A DNA stretch of 45,291 bases from Vibrio sinaloensis DSM 21326. Lineage in GTDB: Bacteria > Pseudomonadota > Gammaproteobacteria > Enterobacterales > Vibrionaceae. Numbering within the stretch: the stretch's first letter is position 1; each line of letters begins with the position of its first letter. The stretch is from assembly GCF_000189275.1 (NCBI RefSeq), contig NZ_AEVT01000080.1:1-45291 (forward strand). The letters run 5' to 3'. Below are positions 36,419-43,673 of the stretch, piece after piece. The position numbers were made by a program, and so were the translations under genes. The notes beneath the pieces are model-generated. The model was not told where the DNA came from. It saw nothing but the letters and a program-made list of their open reading frames with translations, and did no database searches.

Positions 36419-37174
36419 ATGGACTGGATAAACTCTCTCGGCCTATTTATTGGCTCCTTTATATCTAACACCCTCGCTTCACTTTCCGGAGGCGGTGCTG
36501 GGCTGTTGCAATTCCCACTACTGATTTTCTTTGGCCTGCCTTTTTCGGTTGCCTTAGCAACGCATAAGGTCGCAAGCGTTGCATTAGGGTTAGGTGCAGC
36601 ATTTACACACATTAAGCAAAGAAGTTTCAGCTACCCTATCGCCATTTATCTGGTTGTTGTAGGCAGTGTCGGCGTCGTCATCGGTGCCAATATTGTGCTT
36701 CTTATTCCAGAACAATTTGCTGAGAAGCTGCTGGGTTTAATGATTTTGGCGATTGGCCTGTACTCACGCTTCAAGAAAGAACTTGGCCAAACGGAGTCTC
36801 CACAGCACCGAGATCGCTGGGGCTTTATCATTGGAGGCCTCGGTCTAATTACGATTGGCATCATTAACGGTTCACTGACGGCAGGTTCTGGATTATTGGT
36901 CACTATGTTCCTCGTGCGCTGGTTTGGTTTCAATTACAAGCAGGCGGTGGCGTTAACCTTATTGTGCGTCGGACTATTCTGGAATGGTATTGGCGGGGTC
37001 GCTATTGTCCAAGCGGGAGCCCCCGTGTATTGGCCTTGGTTACCGATTCTACTGATTGGCTCTTTTGTCGGAGGCGGACTTGGAGCCTACCTAACCACAC
37101 GTTATAGTAACCAAATGATAAAAATTTGTTTTGAAATTCTGACGTTTGCCGTCGGGGTTAAGCTATTGGTTTAG
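36419..37174 (+). CDS. TauE/SafE family membrane permease
   Basis: Putative anion or sulfur-compound transporter, 251 residues with about seven to eight membrane segments. The conserved N-terminal LSGGGAGLLQFPLLIFFGLP and the second-half repeat INGSLTAGSGLLVTMFLVRW show the family's internal duplication. Substrate unknown; family members move sulfoacetate, sulfite or other organosulfonates. The start MDWINSLGL directly follows the toxS terminator and has no Shine-Dalgarno sequence. An ATG 9 codons earlier lies inside the terminator hairpin. The next gene follows after 12 nt. Confidence 0.85.
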   Translation: MDWINSLGLFIGSFISNTLASLSGGGAGLLQFPLLIFFGLPFSVALATHKVASVALGLGAAFTHIKQRSFSYPIAIYLVVVGSVGVVIGANIVLLIPEQFAEKLLGLMILAIGLYSRFKKELGQTESPQHRDRWGFIIGGLGLITIGIINGSLTAGSGLLVTMFLVRWFGFNYKQAVALTLLCVGLFWNGIGGVAIVQAGAPVYWPWLPILLIGSFVGGGLGAYLTTRYSNQMIKICFEILTFAVGVKLLV

Positions 37175-37186
37175 TTCGGAGGAAGG

Positions 37187-37465
37187 ATGGACAAAGCTAA
37201 AATCGACATATTTTACTGCCGCCAATGCAACTGGATGCTGCGTTCAACTTGGCTAAGCCAAGAGTTACTTCATACCTTCAGCGAGGAAATAGAGACAATT
37301 TCACTGCATCCGGATACGGGTGGTCGATTTGAAATCTTCTGTAATGGGCAACTTATTTGGGAACGAAAACAAGATGGCGGCTTTCCTGAAGCCAAAGTGC
37401 TCAAGCAAAGAGTGCGCGATGTCATCGACCCAGAGCGGGATTTGGGTCACTCTGACAGTAAATAA
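37187..37465 (+). CDS. SelT/SelW/SelH (Rdx) family thioredoxin-like protein
   Basis: A 92-residue protein with a short thioredoxin-like fold. The motif YCRQCNW (Cys11, Cys14) sits in the first strand-loop-helix; in animal SelW the second position is selenocysteine, here it is a plain Cys codon. The C-terminal part has LIWERKQDGGFPEAKVLKQR, the usual family ending. It has a strong GGAGGAAGG site and follows the permease by 12 nt, so the two are probably co-transcribed. Function in redox handling is from the family; partners are unknown. Confidence 0.88.
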   Translation: MDKAKIDIFYCRQCNWMLRSTWLSQELLHTFSEEIETISLHPDTGGRFEIFCNGQLIWERKQDGGFPEAKVLKQRVRDVIDPERDLGHSDSK

Positions 37466-37492
37466 AGAAGGCAGCCATTGGCTGCCTTCTTC
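37465..37492. terminator. Bidirectional terminator between the Rdx gene and yfcE
   Basis: An 11-bp stem AAGAAGGCAGC (37465-37475) and GCTGCCTTCTT (37481-37491) with a 5-nt loop. It overlaps or abuts both stops (37465 plus, 37494 minus). Confidence 0.8.
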
Positions 37493-37493
37493 G

Positions 37494-38045
37494 TTAATCA
37501 TCGATCGAACACTGTGCGATCACGTCACCATCAAAGCTAACGACCTTCAACACACCTTGCTCCAACAAGCCATAGCTGGCTTTATATCCATCGCGAGGAA
37601 AAGTCACCGAACCTGGATTAAACACAAACTGTTCACCATCAAGTGACGCAACAGGGATATGAGTATGTCCATGCACAATCACATCGCGAACCTTTAATCC
37701 AGGGCGCTTATTCGCGTTGTACAAGTGACCATGAGTCAGAAACAAACGTTGCCCAGACTCCAGTAGCACTAGCGCATAATCCGACATCAAAGGAAACGAT
37801 AACAACATTTGGTCGACTTCGCTGTCGCAGTTTCCACGCACAGCGGTAATCCTATCGGCATACTGGTTCAGCTTATCAGCAACAGCTGGCGGATTGTATC
37901 CGTCAGGAATGGGATTACGCGGACCGTGGTTAAGTACGTCTCCCAAAATAATTAAGTGCTCAGCGCCTGAATTATCAAAATGCTGGAGCACTTTTTCGGT
38001 TGCAGGCAAACAGCCATGCAAGTCTGAGGCAAAAAACAGTTTCAC
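37494..38045 (-). CDS. yfcE: YfcE-type metallophosphodiesterase
   Basis: Metal-dependent phosphodiesterase of 183 residues, like E. coli YfcE. All five metal motifs are present: SDLHGC (Asp8, His10), GDVLNHG, RGNCDSE, THGHLYN and HGHTHIP. Natural substrate is not known; E. coli YfcE hydrolyses artificial phosphodiesters. It ends at a shared terminator. The 40-bp gap to the CBS-protein gene upstream has no terminator, so it may be read from the DUF1538 operon as a fifth gene. Confidence 0.92.
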   Translation of the reverse strand: MKLFFASDLHGCLPATEKVLQHFDNSGAEHLIILGDVLNHGPRNPIPDGYNPPAVADKLNQYADRITAVRGNCDSEVDQMLLSFPLMSDYALVLLESGQRLFLTHGHLYNANKRPGLKVRDVIVHGHTHIPVASLDGEQFVFNPGSVTFPRDGYKASYGLLEQGVLKVVSFDGDVIAQCSIDD

Positions 38046-38085
38046 GACATCATCTCCTCAAAAATAGTGAGGCCATTTTACGTAT

Positions 38086-38499
38086 TTAACTGTTCTCCGT
38101 CATCCGTGCCATACCATTTATCACGATATTGTTGTAACTGACCATGCCTATCACTTGCCCATCTTCAATCACCGGAGCTCGACTGATACCAAATCGTTCA
38201 AATAAACGTGCACAGTATTTGACATTCATATCTGGTGAAACCGATAAAGCGGGCTTAGTCATTATTTCATATATGTTCGTTCGCTCTGCGGAACGGTTCT
38301 TCGCCAAGACCTTCTTCGCAATATCATTCATTAGCACCAGTCCATATTCATCGTCTTGGTGCCGTTTGTTAACCACCAAAGCTTTGACCTTGTTCACTCT
38401 GGCAACTTCGATTCCTTCGCTTACGGTTCTTAGCCCATCAATCATAGCGTAAGTACTGGCCATGACATCTCTGACACGGATTTTCTCATGGTCACTCAT
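38086..38499 (-). CDS. Two-CBS-domain protein, last gene of the DUF1538 operon
   Basis: A 137-residue cytoplasmic protein made almost wholly of two CBS repeats (about 12-68 and 76-134). The first has IRVRDVMAS and YGLVLMNDI; the second has YEIMTKPALSVSPDMNV and PVIEDGQVIGMVSYNNIV. Such pairs bind adenine nucleotides (ATP, AMP or cyclic di-AMP in other families). Its start overlaps the P-II gene stop by 4 bp (ATGA), so translation is coupled. The role as a ligand sensor for the DUF1538 pair is inferred from context. Confidence 0.92.
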   Translation of the reverse strand: MSDHEKIRVRDVMASTYAMIDGLRTVSEGIEVARVNKVKALVVNKRHQDDEYGLVLMNDIAKKVLAKNRSAERTNIYEIMTKPALSVSPDMNVKYCARLFERFGISRAPVIEDGQVIGMVSYNNIVINGMARMTENS

Positions 38500-38846
38500 A
38501 GTTCATCCTCAACCACTTTGGTTAACTCTTCCACTTGGTGTGCAACACCAACAGCATCTTCAATATCAATTTGAATCGCGATCCCCTGCCCCGACTCTTG
38601 GTCGAACTCACCAACCTCATTGATCGTTTCTAAGATATGGCGAGATAAATGCTCTTCAACAACAAACAGCAACACGTCTTTTTGCACCTCTAGGGTTAAA
38701 CCAAAGAACGTCCGCTTTTTGTTCAGCCCTTCACCACGAGCGTTATTGATCACGGTTGCACCGGTTGCTCCGGCATTTCTCGCTGCATCTAGCACAGGTT
38801 CGGTTTTACTGTCTTCGACAAAAGCCAGTATCAATTTAAAGCGCAT
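38496..38846 (-). CDS. P-II-like (GlnB/GlnK superfamily) protein of the DUF1538 operon
   Basis: A 116-residue protein with the P-II ferredoxin-like fold pattern: [17 protein letters not shown] (strand and helix), GATGATVINNARGEG, and ESGQGIAIQIDIEDAVGV, which lines up with the nucleotide-binding B-loop of GlnB. The T-loop region (about 38-55) differs: no Tyr51 for uridylylation, and NKKRTFFGLTLEV instead. So it is not a nitrogen-type P-II. The start at 38846 was chosen for the strong GGAGGAGAG site; the upstream extension reads into the preceding gene. It overlaps the second DUF1538 gene by 11 bp. Confidence 0.88.
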   Translation of the reverse strand: MRFKLILAFVEDSKTEPVLDAARNAGATGATVINNARGEGLNKKRTFFGLTLEVQKDVLLFVVEEHLSRHILETINEVGEFDQESGQGIAIQIDIEDAVGVAHQVEELTKVVEDEL

Positions 38847-39630
38847 TTTCGCTCTCCTCCTTCGCTGACCTTTGGTTGAGCCAACGAGTGATTTGGGCAT
38901 AGCCCATTACAGAAATCATCGGAAACAAGCTGGCAAAAGCGATCAAGCCAAAGCCATCAATCATAGGGTTTCGCCCAGGTACCGTTGACGCCAGCCCCAA
39001 CCCAAGCGCCGCAACTAAAGGAACGGTTACCGTCGACGTAGTCACTCCACCAGAATCGTAAGCAAGCGGGACAATCATTTTCGGCGCATAGAACGTCTGA
39101 ATCACAACCACAACGTAGCCAGCAATAATGTAGTAATGAATGGGGTCACCGACGACAATACGATAACTTCCTAAAGAAATACCAATCGCCACCCCTAAAG
39201 CCACGGCAATTCTTAGACCATTAACACTGATTGAGCCACCAGAGACCTGATTCGCTTTAATCGCAACAGCGATAAGGGAAGGTTCTGCGATGGTGGTGCT
39301 AAACCCGATACAAAAAGCAAAGCCATACACCCAGTAGTAATCTGGCCAACTCACTTTTACTGAGTCTGACAATTTAAACTGAGTAAGGAACTCGGGGGCC
39401 GTGAGCTGTGTAGCCATAGTTTCCCCCAAAGGGAAAAGTGCCATTTCCAACCCGATCAGAAATAGAGATAGGCCAACAATCACATAGCCAAAGCCAAGAA
39501 CCACTTTAAGCAAATTGGTTACAGGCTTACGCAATACCGCGAATTGGAAGCCAAAAATGATGGTAATGATGGGAATGACATCGCTAACCGTGCCAACGAA
39601 GGTATCGATGAAGTGACTAAACTGAATCAT
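38836..39630 (-). CDS. DUF1538 membrane protein, second subunit
   Basis: An integral inner-membrane protein of 264 residues with about seven or more hydrophobic segments. It shares blocks with the upstream partner: [11 protein letters not shown] (60-70), [10 protein letters not shown] (111-120), [15 protein letters not shown] (192-206) and [20 protein letters not shown] (219-238). From memory a DUF1538 pair from Halomonas (UmpAB) was reported as a two-component Na+(Li+,K+)/H+ antiporter; I could not verify that. It overlaps the first DUF1538 gene by 4 bp and the P-II gene by 11 bp. Confidence 0.92.
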   Translation of the reverse strand: MIQFSHFIDTFVGTVSDVIPIITIIFGFQFAVLRKPVTNLLKVVLGFGYVIVGLSLFLIGLEMALFPLGETMATQLTAPEFLTQFKLSDSVKVSWPDYYWVYGFAFCIGFSTTIAEPSLIAVAIKANQVSGGSISVNGLRIAVALGVAIGISLGSYRIVVGDPIHYYIIAGYVVVVIQTFYAPKMIVPLAYDSGGVTTSTVTVPLVAALGLGLASTVPGRNPMIDGFGLIAFASLFPMISVMGYAQITRWLNQRSAKEESENAL

Positions 39631-40361
39631 GCAATCACCATCCCGTAAATCATGACAAACATCATAGGTAGCAAGGAAGCAAATGCGATCAAACCAAACC
39701 CATCAATCATAGGATTTCTGCCTTTAATCGCTGAGGCAAGCCCGACGCCTAGCGCCGTAACTAAAGGAACAGTGATGGTTGAAGTCGTCACGCCTCCAGA
39801 GTCATAAGCAACTCCAATGATGCTCTCTGGTGCAAATATAGTCAGCACTACAACGCCAATATAGCCCCCGATAATCATGTACTGAATTGACCACCCTTTT
39901 AAGATGCGCAGTACGCCGAGCATGATCGCGAAACCGACCGAAAGTGCAACGGTGTAGCGTAATCCATTGGCATAATCATCCATCGCTTGTTCGTTATGCT
40001 GGATCATTCCTCCCTCAGCAGCGACTTCAGCGGCTTCGTCAGCCACAGCAGTTAACGCAGGTTCCGCCACTGTCGTTCCAAATCCCAAACAAAAGGCAAA
40101 TATCATTAACCAAACAACACTGCCTTTTCTGGCAAATGCCTGTGCCATCGACTCCCCGATAGGAAAGAGTCCCATTTCAAGACCAAAAATGAATAACGTG
40201 AGGCCAGAAACGACCAAAAGTAAACCGAACAGAATAGAAACCAGGTTGGGTAGCGGCTCTTGCAGTACGACTAACTGAAAAAAAGCAATCACAGCAATAA
40301 TTGGAAGTAAATCCCTTAAACTTCCTAGAAACGCTTTCATGAGCGCGGTAATTGCTTCCAT
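39627..40361 (-). CDS. DUF1538 membrane protein, first subunit
   Basis: A 244-residue integral membrane protein, first gene of the operon. Shared blocks: [11 protein letters not shown] (60-70), [10 protein letters not shown] (94-103), [15 protein letters not shown] (187-201) and [20 protein letters not shown] (214-233). The conserved Glu62, Glu70, Glu100, Asp187 and Asp220 within or near membrane segments are candidates for cation or proton binding. A mostly acidic loop (106-130) after the second block is absent from or different in the partner. The two proteins are homologous and their genes overlap by 4 bp, which points to a heterodimer. Function is an inference. Confidence 0.92.
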   Translation of the reverse strand: MEAITALMKAFLGSLRDLLPIIAVIAFFQLVVLQEPLPNLVSILFGLLLVVSGLTLFIFGLEMGLFPIGESMAQAFARKGSVVWLMIFAFCLGFGTTVAEPALTAVADEAAEVAAEGGMIQHNEQAMDDYANGLRYTVALSVGFAIMLGVLRILKGWSIQYMIIGGYIGVVVLTIFAPESIIGVAYDSGGVTTSTITVPLVTALGVGLASAIKGRNPMIDGFGLIAFASLLPMMFVMIYGMVIA

Positions 40362-40453
40362 CTCTCATCCTTGCTAACCATTTATGGCTATTATGATGAC
40401 AAAGGAAACAAGACTTTGATGTGACTCGTATTGCGAGAAAAAACATAAACGTA

Positions 40454-40471
40454 ACAAAATGTTAATTTTGT
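40454..40471. promoter_or_regulatory. 18-bp palindrome between the DUF1538 operon and yfcH
   Basis: ACAAAAT-GTTA-ATTTTGT (arms 40454-40460 and 40465-40471) lies 93 bp before the first DUF1538 start and about 50 bp before the -10 of yfcH. It is a possible operator for either unit. AT-rich palindromes also occur by chance. Confidence 0.4.
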
Positions 40472-40496
40472 GATAATCATACTCTTTCTAAAGTGA

Positions 40497-40527
40497 TTGA
40501 TCCTAAATTGGCCTAACTCGCTATAAT
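40497..40527 (+). promoter_or_regulatory. Sigma-70 promoter of yfcH
   Basis: A perfect -10 TATAAT (40522-40527) with TTGATC (40497-40502) at a 19-bp spacer. It is about 57 bp before the ATG, which has a strong AGGAGGGGAAGGAG site. Confidence 0.55.
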
Positions 40528-40584
40528 TACTAGAATTAGCTAAAAAATTCCTGCGTCTGAAGCTAGGAGGGGAAGGAGATTAAA

Positions 40585-41499
40585 ATGAAAATACTGCTCA
40601 CCGGAGGCACCGGTTTCATAGGCAGAGAATTGCTCAAGCACTTCACTACCTATGATGTCGTGTTGCTAACTCGCTCCCCACAACAAGCGAAGGCTGTTGT
40701 CGATTTCGCTGACATGGGTAACGTGTCTTATATCTCTAGCTTAGAGCAGTTTCATGATCTCAATGAATTTGATGCCGTCATTAATTTGGCCGGAGAGCCA
40801 ATCGCCGACAAACGTTGGAGCAAAAAACAAAAGAAGGTCATCTGCGACAGTCGCTGGCAATTAACGGAAAAAATTGTTGACCTGATCCACGCCAGTACAA
40901 CACCACCATCGGTTTTTATTAGTGGCTCAGCAGTAGGTTACTACGGCGACCAGCAAGAGCACCCATTCGATGAAGCTTTGCATGTCCATCACGAAAGCTT
41001 CCCTCATCACGTTTGTGCCAAATGGGAGAACATCGCTAATCGGGCAAGGTCAGAGGCCACCAGAGTTTGTATATTGCGAACCGGAATTGTTCTCGCACCT
41101 GAAGGGGGGGCTCTGAACAAAATGCTAGCCCCTTATAAATGCGGCCTTGGCGGCCCTATCGGTAGCGGAAAGCAATACATGCCTTGGATACACATGCTCG
41201 ACATGGTTCGTGCCATTGTCTATTTACTGGACACAGAACACGCTCATGGAGAGTTCAACATGTGTGCACCTCACCCAGTAACAAACAAGCAGTTTAGCCA
41301 AACTTTAGCCAAGTCATTAAAAAGGCCGCACTTATTTTTCACCCCAAAATGGGCATTGAAGCTCGCAATGGGAGAAAGTTCAGTTCTGCTGTTCGACAGT
41401 ATTCGCGCCAAGCCCAAAAAACTAACTGAGCTTGGTTTCCGTTTTAGCTACTCACGAATTGAACCCGCTTTAAAAAATCTATTACAACACCATGAATAA
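40585..41499 (+). CDS. yfcH: TIGR01777-type epimerase/NAD(P)-binding protein (YfcH-like)
   Basis: A 304-residue protein of the extended SDR superfamily. The N-terminal dinucleotide motif GGTGFIG (7-13), INLAGEPIADKRWSKKQKK (about 71-89), and SGSAVGYYGDQQEHPFDE with the YYG typical of this subfamily are visible. The C-terminal DUF1731-like end has RAKPKKLTELGFRFSYSRIE. Homologous to E. coli YfcH; the substrate is unknown. A further SDR gene follows after 42 bp. The roughly 220 bp upstream are shared with the DUF1538 operon. Confidence 0.9.
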   Translation: MKILLTGGTGFIGRELLKHFTTYDVVLLTRSPQQAKAVVDFADMGNVSYISSLEQFHDLNEFDAVINLAGEPIADKRWSKKQKKVICDSRWQLTEKIVDLIHASTTPPSVFISGSAVGYYGDQQEHPFDEALHVHHESFPHHVCAKWENIANRARSEATRVCILRTGIVLAPEGGALNKMLAPYKCGLGGPIGSGKQYMPWIHMLDMVRAIVYLLDTEHAHGEFNMCAPHPVTNKQFSQTLAKSLKRPHLFFTPKWALKLAMGESSVLLFDSIRAKPKKLTELGFRFSYSRIEPALKNLLQHHE

Positions 41500-41541
41500 T
41501 CTTTTACTCTATTGTTCTTAAAAGGAAACAGAGTAACTCAA

Positions 41542-42369
41542 ATGGCAAAATCGATCCTGATTACAGGGTGCTCTTCAGGTATTGGGTACGTATGTGCTCA
41601 TGCTTTACAGAAAAGGGGCTATCATGTCATTGCTTCTTGTCGTCACCCAAACGATGTTCATCGACTACAACAAGAAGGGCTGACTTGTATCCAGCTTGAT
41701 CTCACTGACACTCAGAGCATTACAACAGCGGTCGCTCAGACGTTAGAGCTAACAAATGGTAAGCTAGATGCACTCTTCAACAACGGCGCATATGGACAGC
41801 CCGGAGCGTTAGAAGACTTGCCTACAGAGGCACTAAGAACACAGTTTGAGACCAACTTTTTTGGTTGGCATGAGCTCGTAAAGCAGATCCTGCCTCATAT
41901 GTTAGAGCACAACAGTGGACGCATAATTCAAAACAGCTCCGTTCTTGGTTTTGCCGCAATGAAATATCGTGGCGCCTACAACGCTTCGAAATTTGCCCTC
42001 GAAGGCTGGACAGACACCTTACGTCTTGAACTGATGGACACTGGCATTCAGATTAGCTTAATTGAACCAGGCCCCATTGAGACTCGGTTCAGAGCGAATG
42101 CCAAGCAAGCATTTATCCAGTGGGTTGACCCTTCACATGGCCGACATCAAAAGCACTATCAGCAGCAGTTGGAAAGACTAGATAAAGAATCATCGAACAA
42201 CGCTTTCGTGCTGCCAGCTGAATCATGTATCGCACCCGTCATCCATGCTTTGGAATCTCCAACCCCTAAAATACGCTATCGAATTACCAAACCAACGAAA
42301 GTGTTCGCTGTTTTAAAGCGGCTTCTTCCAACTCGATGGCTAGACCAAATATTGCGACGAGCCGCATAA
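41542..42369 (+). CDS. Short-chain dehydrogenase/reductase
   Basis: Classical SDR oxidoreductase, 275 residues. TGCSSGIG (8-15) binds NAD(P), NNGAYG is at 80-85, catalytic Ser in NSSVLG (131-136), and Tyr146-x3-Lys150 in AYNASKFALEGW. Substrate unknown. The Arg in SCRHPND after the second strand suggests NADP(H) preference, an inference. I took MAKSILITG at 41542 as start; an in-frame ATG 10 codons upstream adds non-conserved residues. It is 42 bp behind yfcH, and may be co-transcribed with it. Confidence 0.9.
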   Translation: MAKSILITGCSSGIGYVCAHALQKRGYHVIASCRHPNDVHRLQQEGLTCIQLDLTDTQSITTAVAQTLELTNGKLDALFNNGAYGQPGALEDLPTEALRTQFETNFFGWHELVKQILPHMLEHNSGRIIQNSSVLGFAAMKYRGAYNASKFALEGWTDTLRLELMDTGIQISLIEPGPIETRFRANAKQAFIQWVDPSHGRHQKHYQQQLERLDKESSNNAFVLPAESCIAPVIHALESPTPKIRYRITKPTKVFAVLKRLLPTRWLDQILRRAA

Positions 42370-42425
42370 AGAAAAAGTAATGCAATGTAATTTTACCGTA
42401 ACATTTAGAGGTTAGTATCCATCCT

Positions 42426-42440
42426 GAAGTGAATCACTTC
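42426..42440. promoter_or_regulatory. 15-bp palindrome in front of the small gene
   Basis: GAAGTGA-a-TCACTTC is a perfect palindrome with one central base. A possible -10 CATAAT lies 5 bp downstream (42445-42450), so a bound protein would cover the promoter. I cannot assign it to a known regulator. Confidence 0.5.
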
Positions 42441-42477
42441 TGACCATAATTAAAAGCGTTACATTCGGTAAAAAGAC

Positions 42478-42543
42478 ATGACATTAAACCAGCTTAACTG
42501 GCTCAGTGTGGGTGTTGCGCTAGCTTTGTTTATCATTCTATAA
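42478..42543 (+). CDS. Putative 21-residue single-pass membrane protein
   Basis: The frame reads MTLNQLNWLSVGVALALFIIL and stops. Residues 8-21 are almost all hydrophobic, enough for one membrane helix or most of one, behind a short polar N terminus. Support for a real gene: its own upstream palindrome and possible -10, and a perfect 13-bp-stem terminator 24 bp after the stop, with no other gene for that terminator to serve. Against it: a weak ribosome site (GGTAAAAAGAC) and the chance of a spurious short frame. Similar tiny membrane proteins in enterobacteria act as regulators of larger membrane proteins; no such partner is known here. Confidence 0.5.
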   Translation: MTLNQLNWLSVGVALALFIIL

Positions 42544-42567
42544 ACACCTTCGCTTGCAATTTATTTG

Positions 42568-42601
42568 CTAAAACACCGCATTCACGTGCGGTGTTTTAGT
42601 A
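42568..42601 (+). terminator. Terminator of the small membrane-protein gene
   Basis: A perfect 13-bp stem CTAAAACACCGCA (42568-42580) and TGCGGTGTTTTAG (42587-42599) with a 6-nt loop. The T-rich arm supplies part of the U-run. It is oriented equally well on both strands, but only plus-strand genes lie on either side. Confidence 0.8.
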
Positions 42602-42678
42602 TCTAACACCCAGCTACTTGATATTCGATGTTATCGGCCATATGTTTGAGATTATAATTACTTGCAAGGATTCCTTTG

Positions 42679-43533
42679 ATGCAATCTCCGTTTATTGTCG
42701 AGCTAAATGAACAGAACTTCCGCCAAGTGCTGGAAGGTTCAGTACAAACCCCAGTACTCATTCACTTCTGGGCTCCGATGAGCCAAGAAAGTGCGCAAAT
42801 CATTCCACAACTCCAGACTCTCGCCCAGCAATATAACGGTGCTTTCACGCTAGCCCTACTCAACTGTGAACAAGAGCAGATGATCGCATCCCAGTTTGGT
42901 GTCCAAGCATTACCAACCATCGCTCTATTCATGAATGGTCAAGCCGTTGATGGTATGGGGGGGCCACAAGATATTAGCGCTATTCAAGCAATGCTGACCA
43001 AACATCTGCCCAGCGAAGACGAACTAAACCTCAATAAAGCGCTTGAGCTCATTCAACAAGGAATGCAGTCACAAGCGTTAGCTTTACTGCAATCCTTACC
43101 AACTGAAACTCAACAACAAGGTGAAGTTAAGCTTGCCCTTGCTGACTGTTACCTTGAAACGCAAGATTTTAGCCAAGCTAAACAACTACTTGAACATATT
43201 CCGCTTCAGTTCCAAGACAACTACTACAAAGGCCTAGTCGCTAAGTTGGAACTTCACGAGCAATCTGCCAATAGTCCGGAAATTCAATCGCTTGAACAAG
43301 CTTTAGAACAAGACCCAAACAACAGCCAAGTTGCAGCAGAGCTTGCACTAAGTTACCACCAAGTAAACCGTGACGAAGAAGCGCTCGACCTTTTATGGCG
43401 TTTTTTACGCGCTGACCTTAACGCTCAAGATGGTGAGCTTAAGAAACACTTTATGGACATTCTTTCTGCGCTCGGACAAGGCAATGCTACGGCTTCAAAA
43501 TACCGTAGACAGCTTTACTCTTTACTGTATTAG
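42679..43533 (+). CDS. cnoX: Chaperedoxin CnoX (YbbN)
   Basis: Thioredoxin-fold plus TPR protein, 284 residues. In E. coli CnoX holds oxidised proteins for refolding and works with GroEL. The thioredoxin domain is about 5-108, with active-site region WAPMSQES (31-38) where both Cys of CXXC are replaced. Cys63 in LLNCEQEQ matches the E. coli Cys that makes mixed disulfides. The helical TPR-type part (about 115-284) has LALADCYLETQDFSQAKQLL. The ATG at 42679 has AAGGA 8 bp upstream; a TTG directly before it is less likely. Confidence 0.95.
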   Translation: MQSPFIVELNEQNFRQVLEGSVQTPVLIHFWAPMSQESAQIIPQLQTLAQQYNGAFTLALLNCEQEQMIASQFGVQALPTIALFMNGQAVDGMGGPQDISAIQAMLTKHLPSEDELNLNKALELIQQGMQSQALALLQSLPTETQQQGEVKLALADCYLETQDFSQAKQLLEHIPLQFQDNYYKGLVAKLELHEQSANSPEIQSLEQALEQDPNNSQVAAELALSYHQVNRDEEALDLLWRFLRADLNAQDGELKKHFMDILSALGQGNATASKYRRQLYSLLY

Positions 43534-43553
43534 GTTGTTCTAAATCATAAACT

Positions 43554-43580
43554 TAAAGCCGGCTTGTCCGGCTTTTATTA
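43554..43580 (+). terminator. Terminator of cnoX
   Basis: The stem AAAGCCGG (43555-43562) and CCGGCTTT (43568-43575) has a 5-nt loop, then TATTATG. It is 21 bp after the cnoX stop. Confidence 0.75.
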
Positions 43581-43673
43581 TGTCTAAATTTAGCCATAGT
43601 TCTCATTTCGTCCATTGTCACCCACGCCCAAATAAGCAACAATCGTCATAGACATTTATAAAAGGAAATAGAC

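Larger units (their letters stand above)
42370..42675. other. 306-bp region between the SDR gene and cnoX
   Basis: It is not empty. It holds a 15-bp palindrome (42426-42440), an 8-bp inverted repeat TTTTACCG/CGGTAAAA (42391-42398, 42466-42473), a 21-codon open frame (42478-42543) and a strong terminator (42568-42601). The first 50 bp have no recognisable terminator for the SDR gene. Confidence 0.6.
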
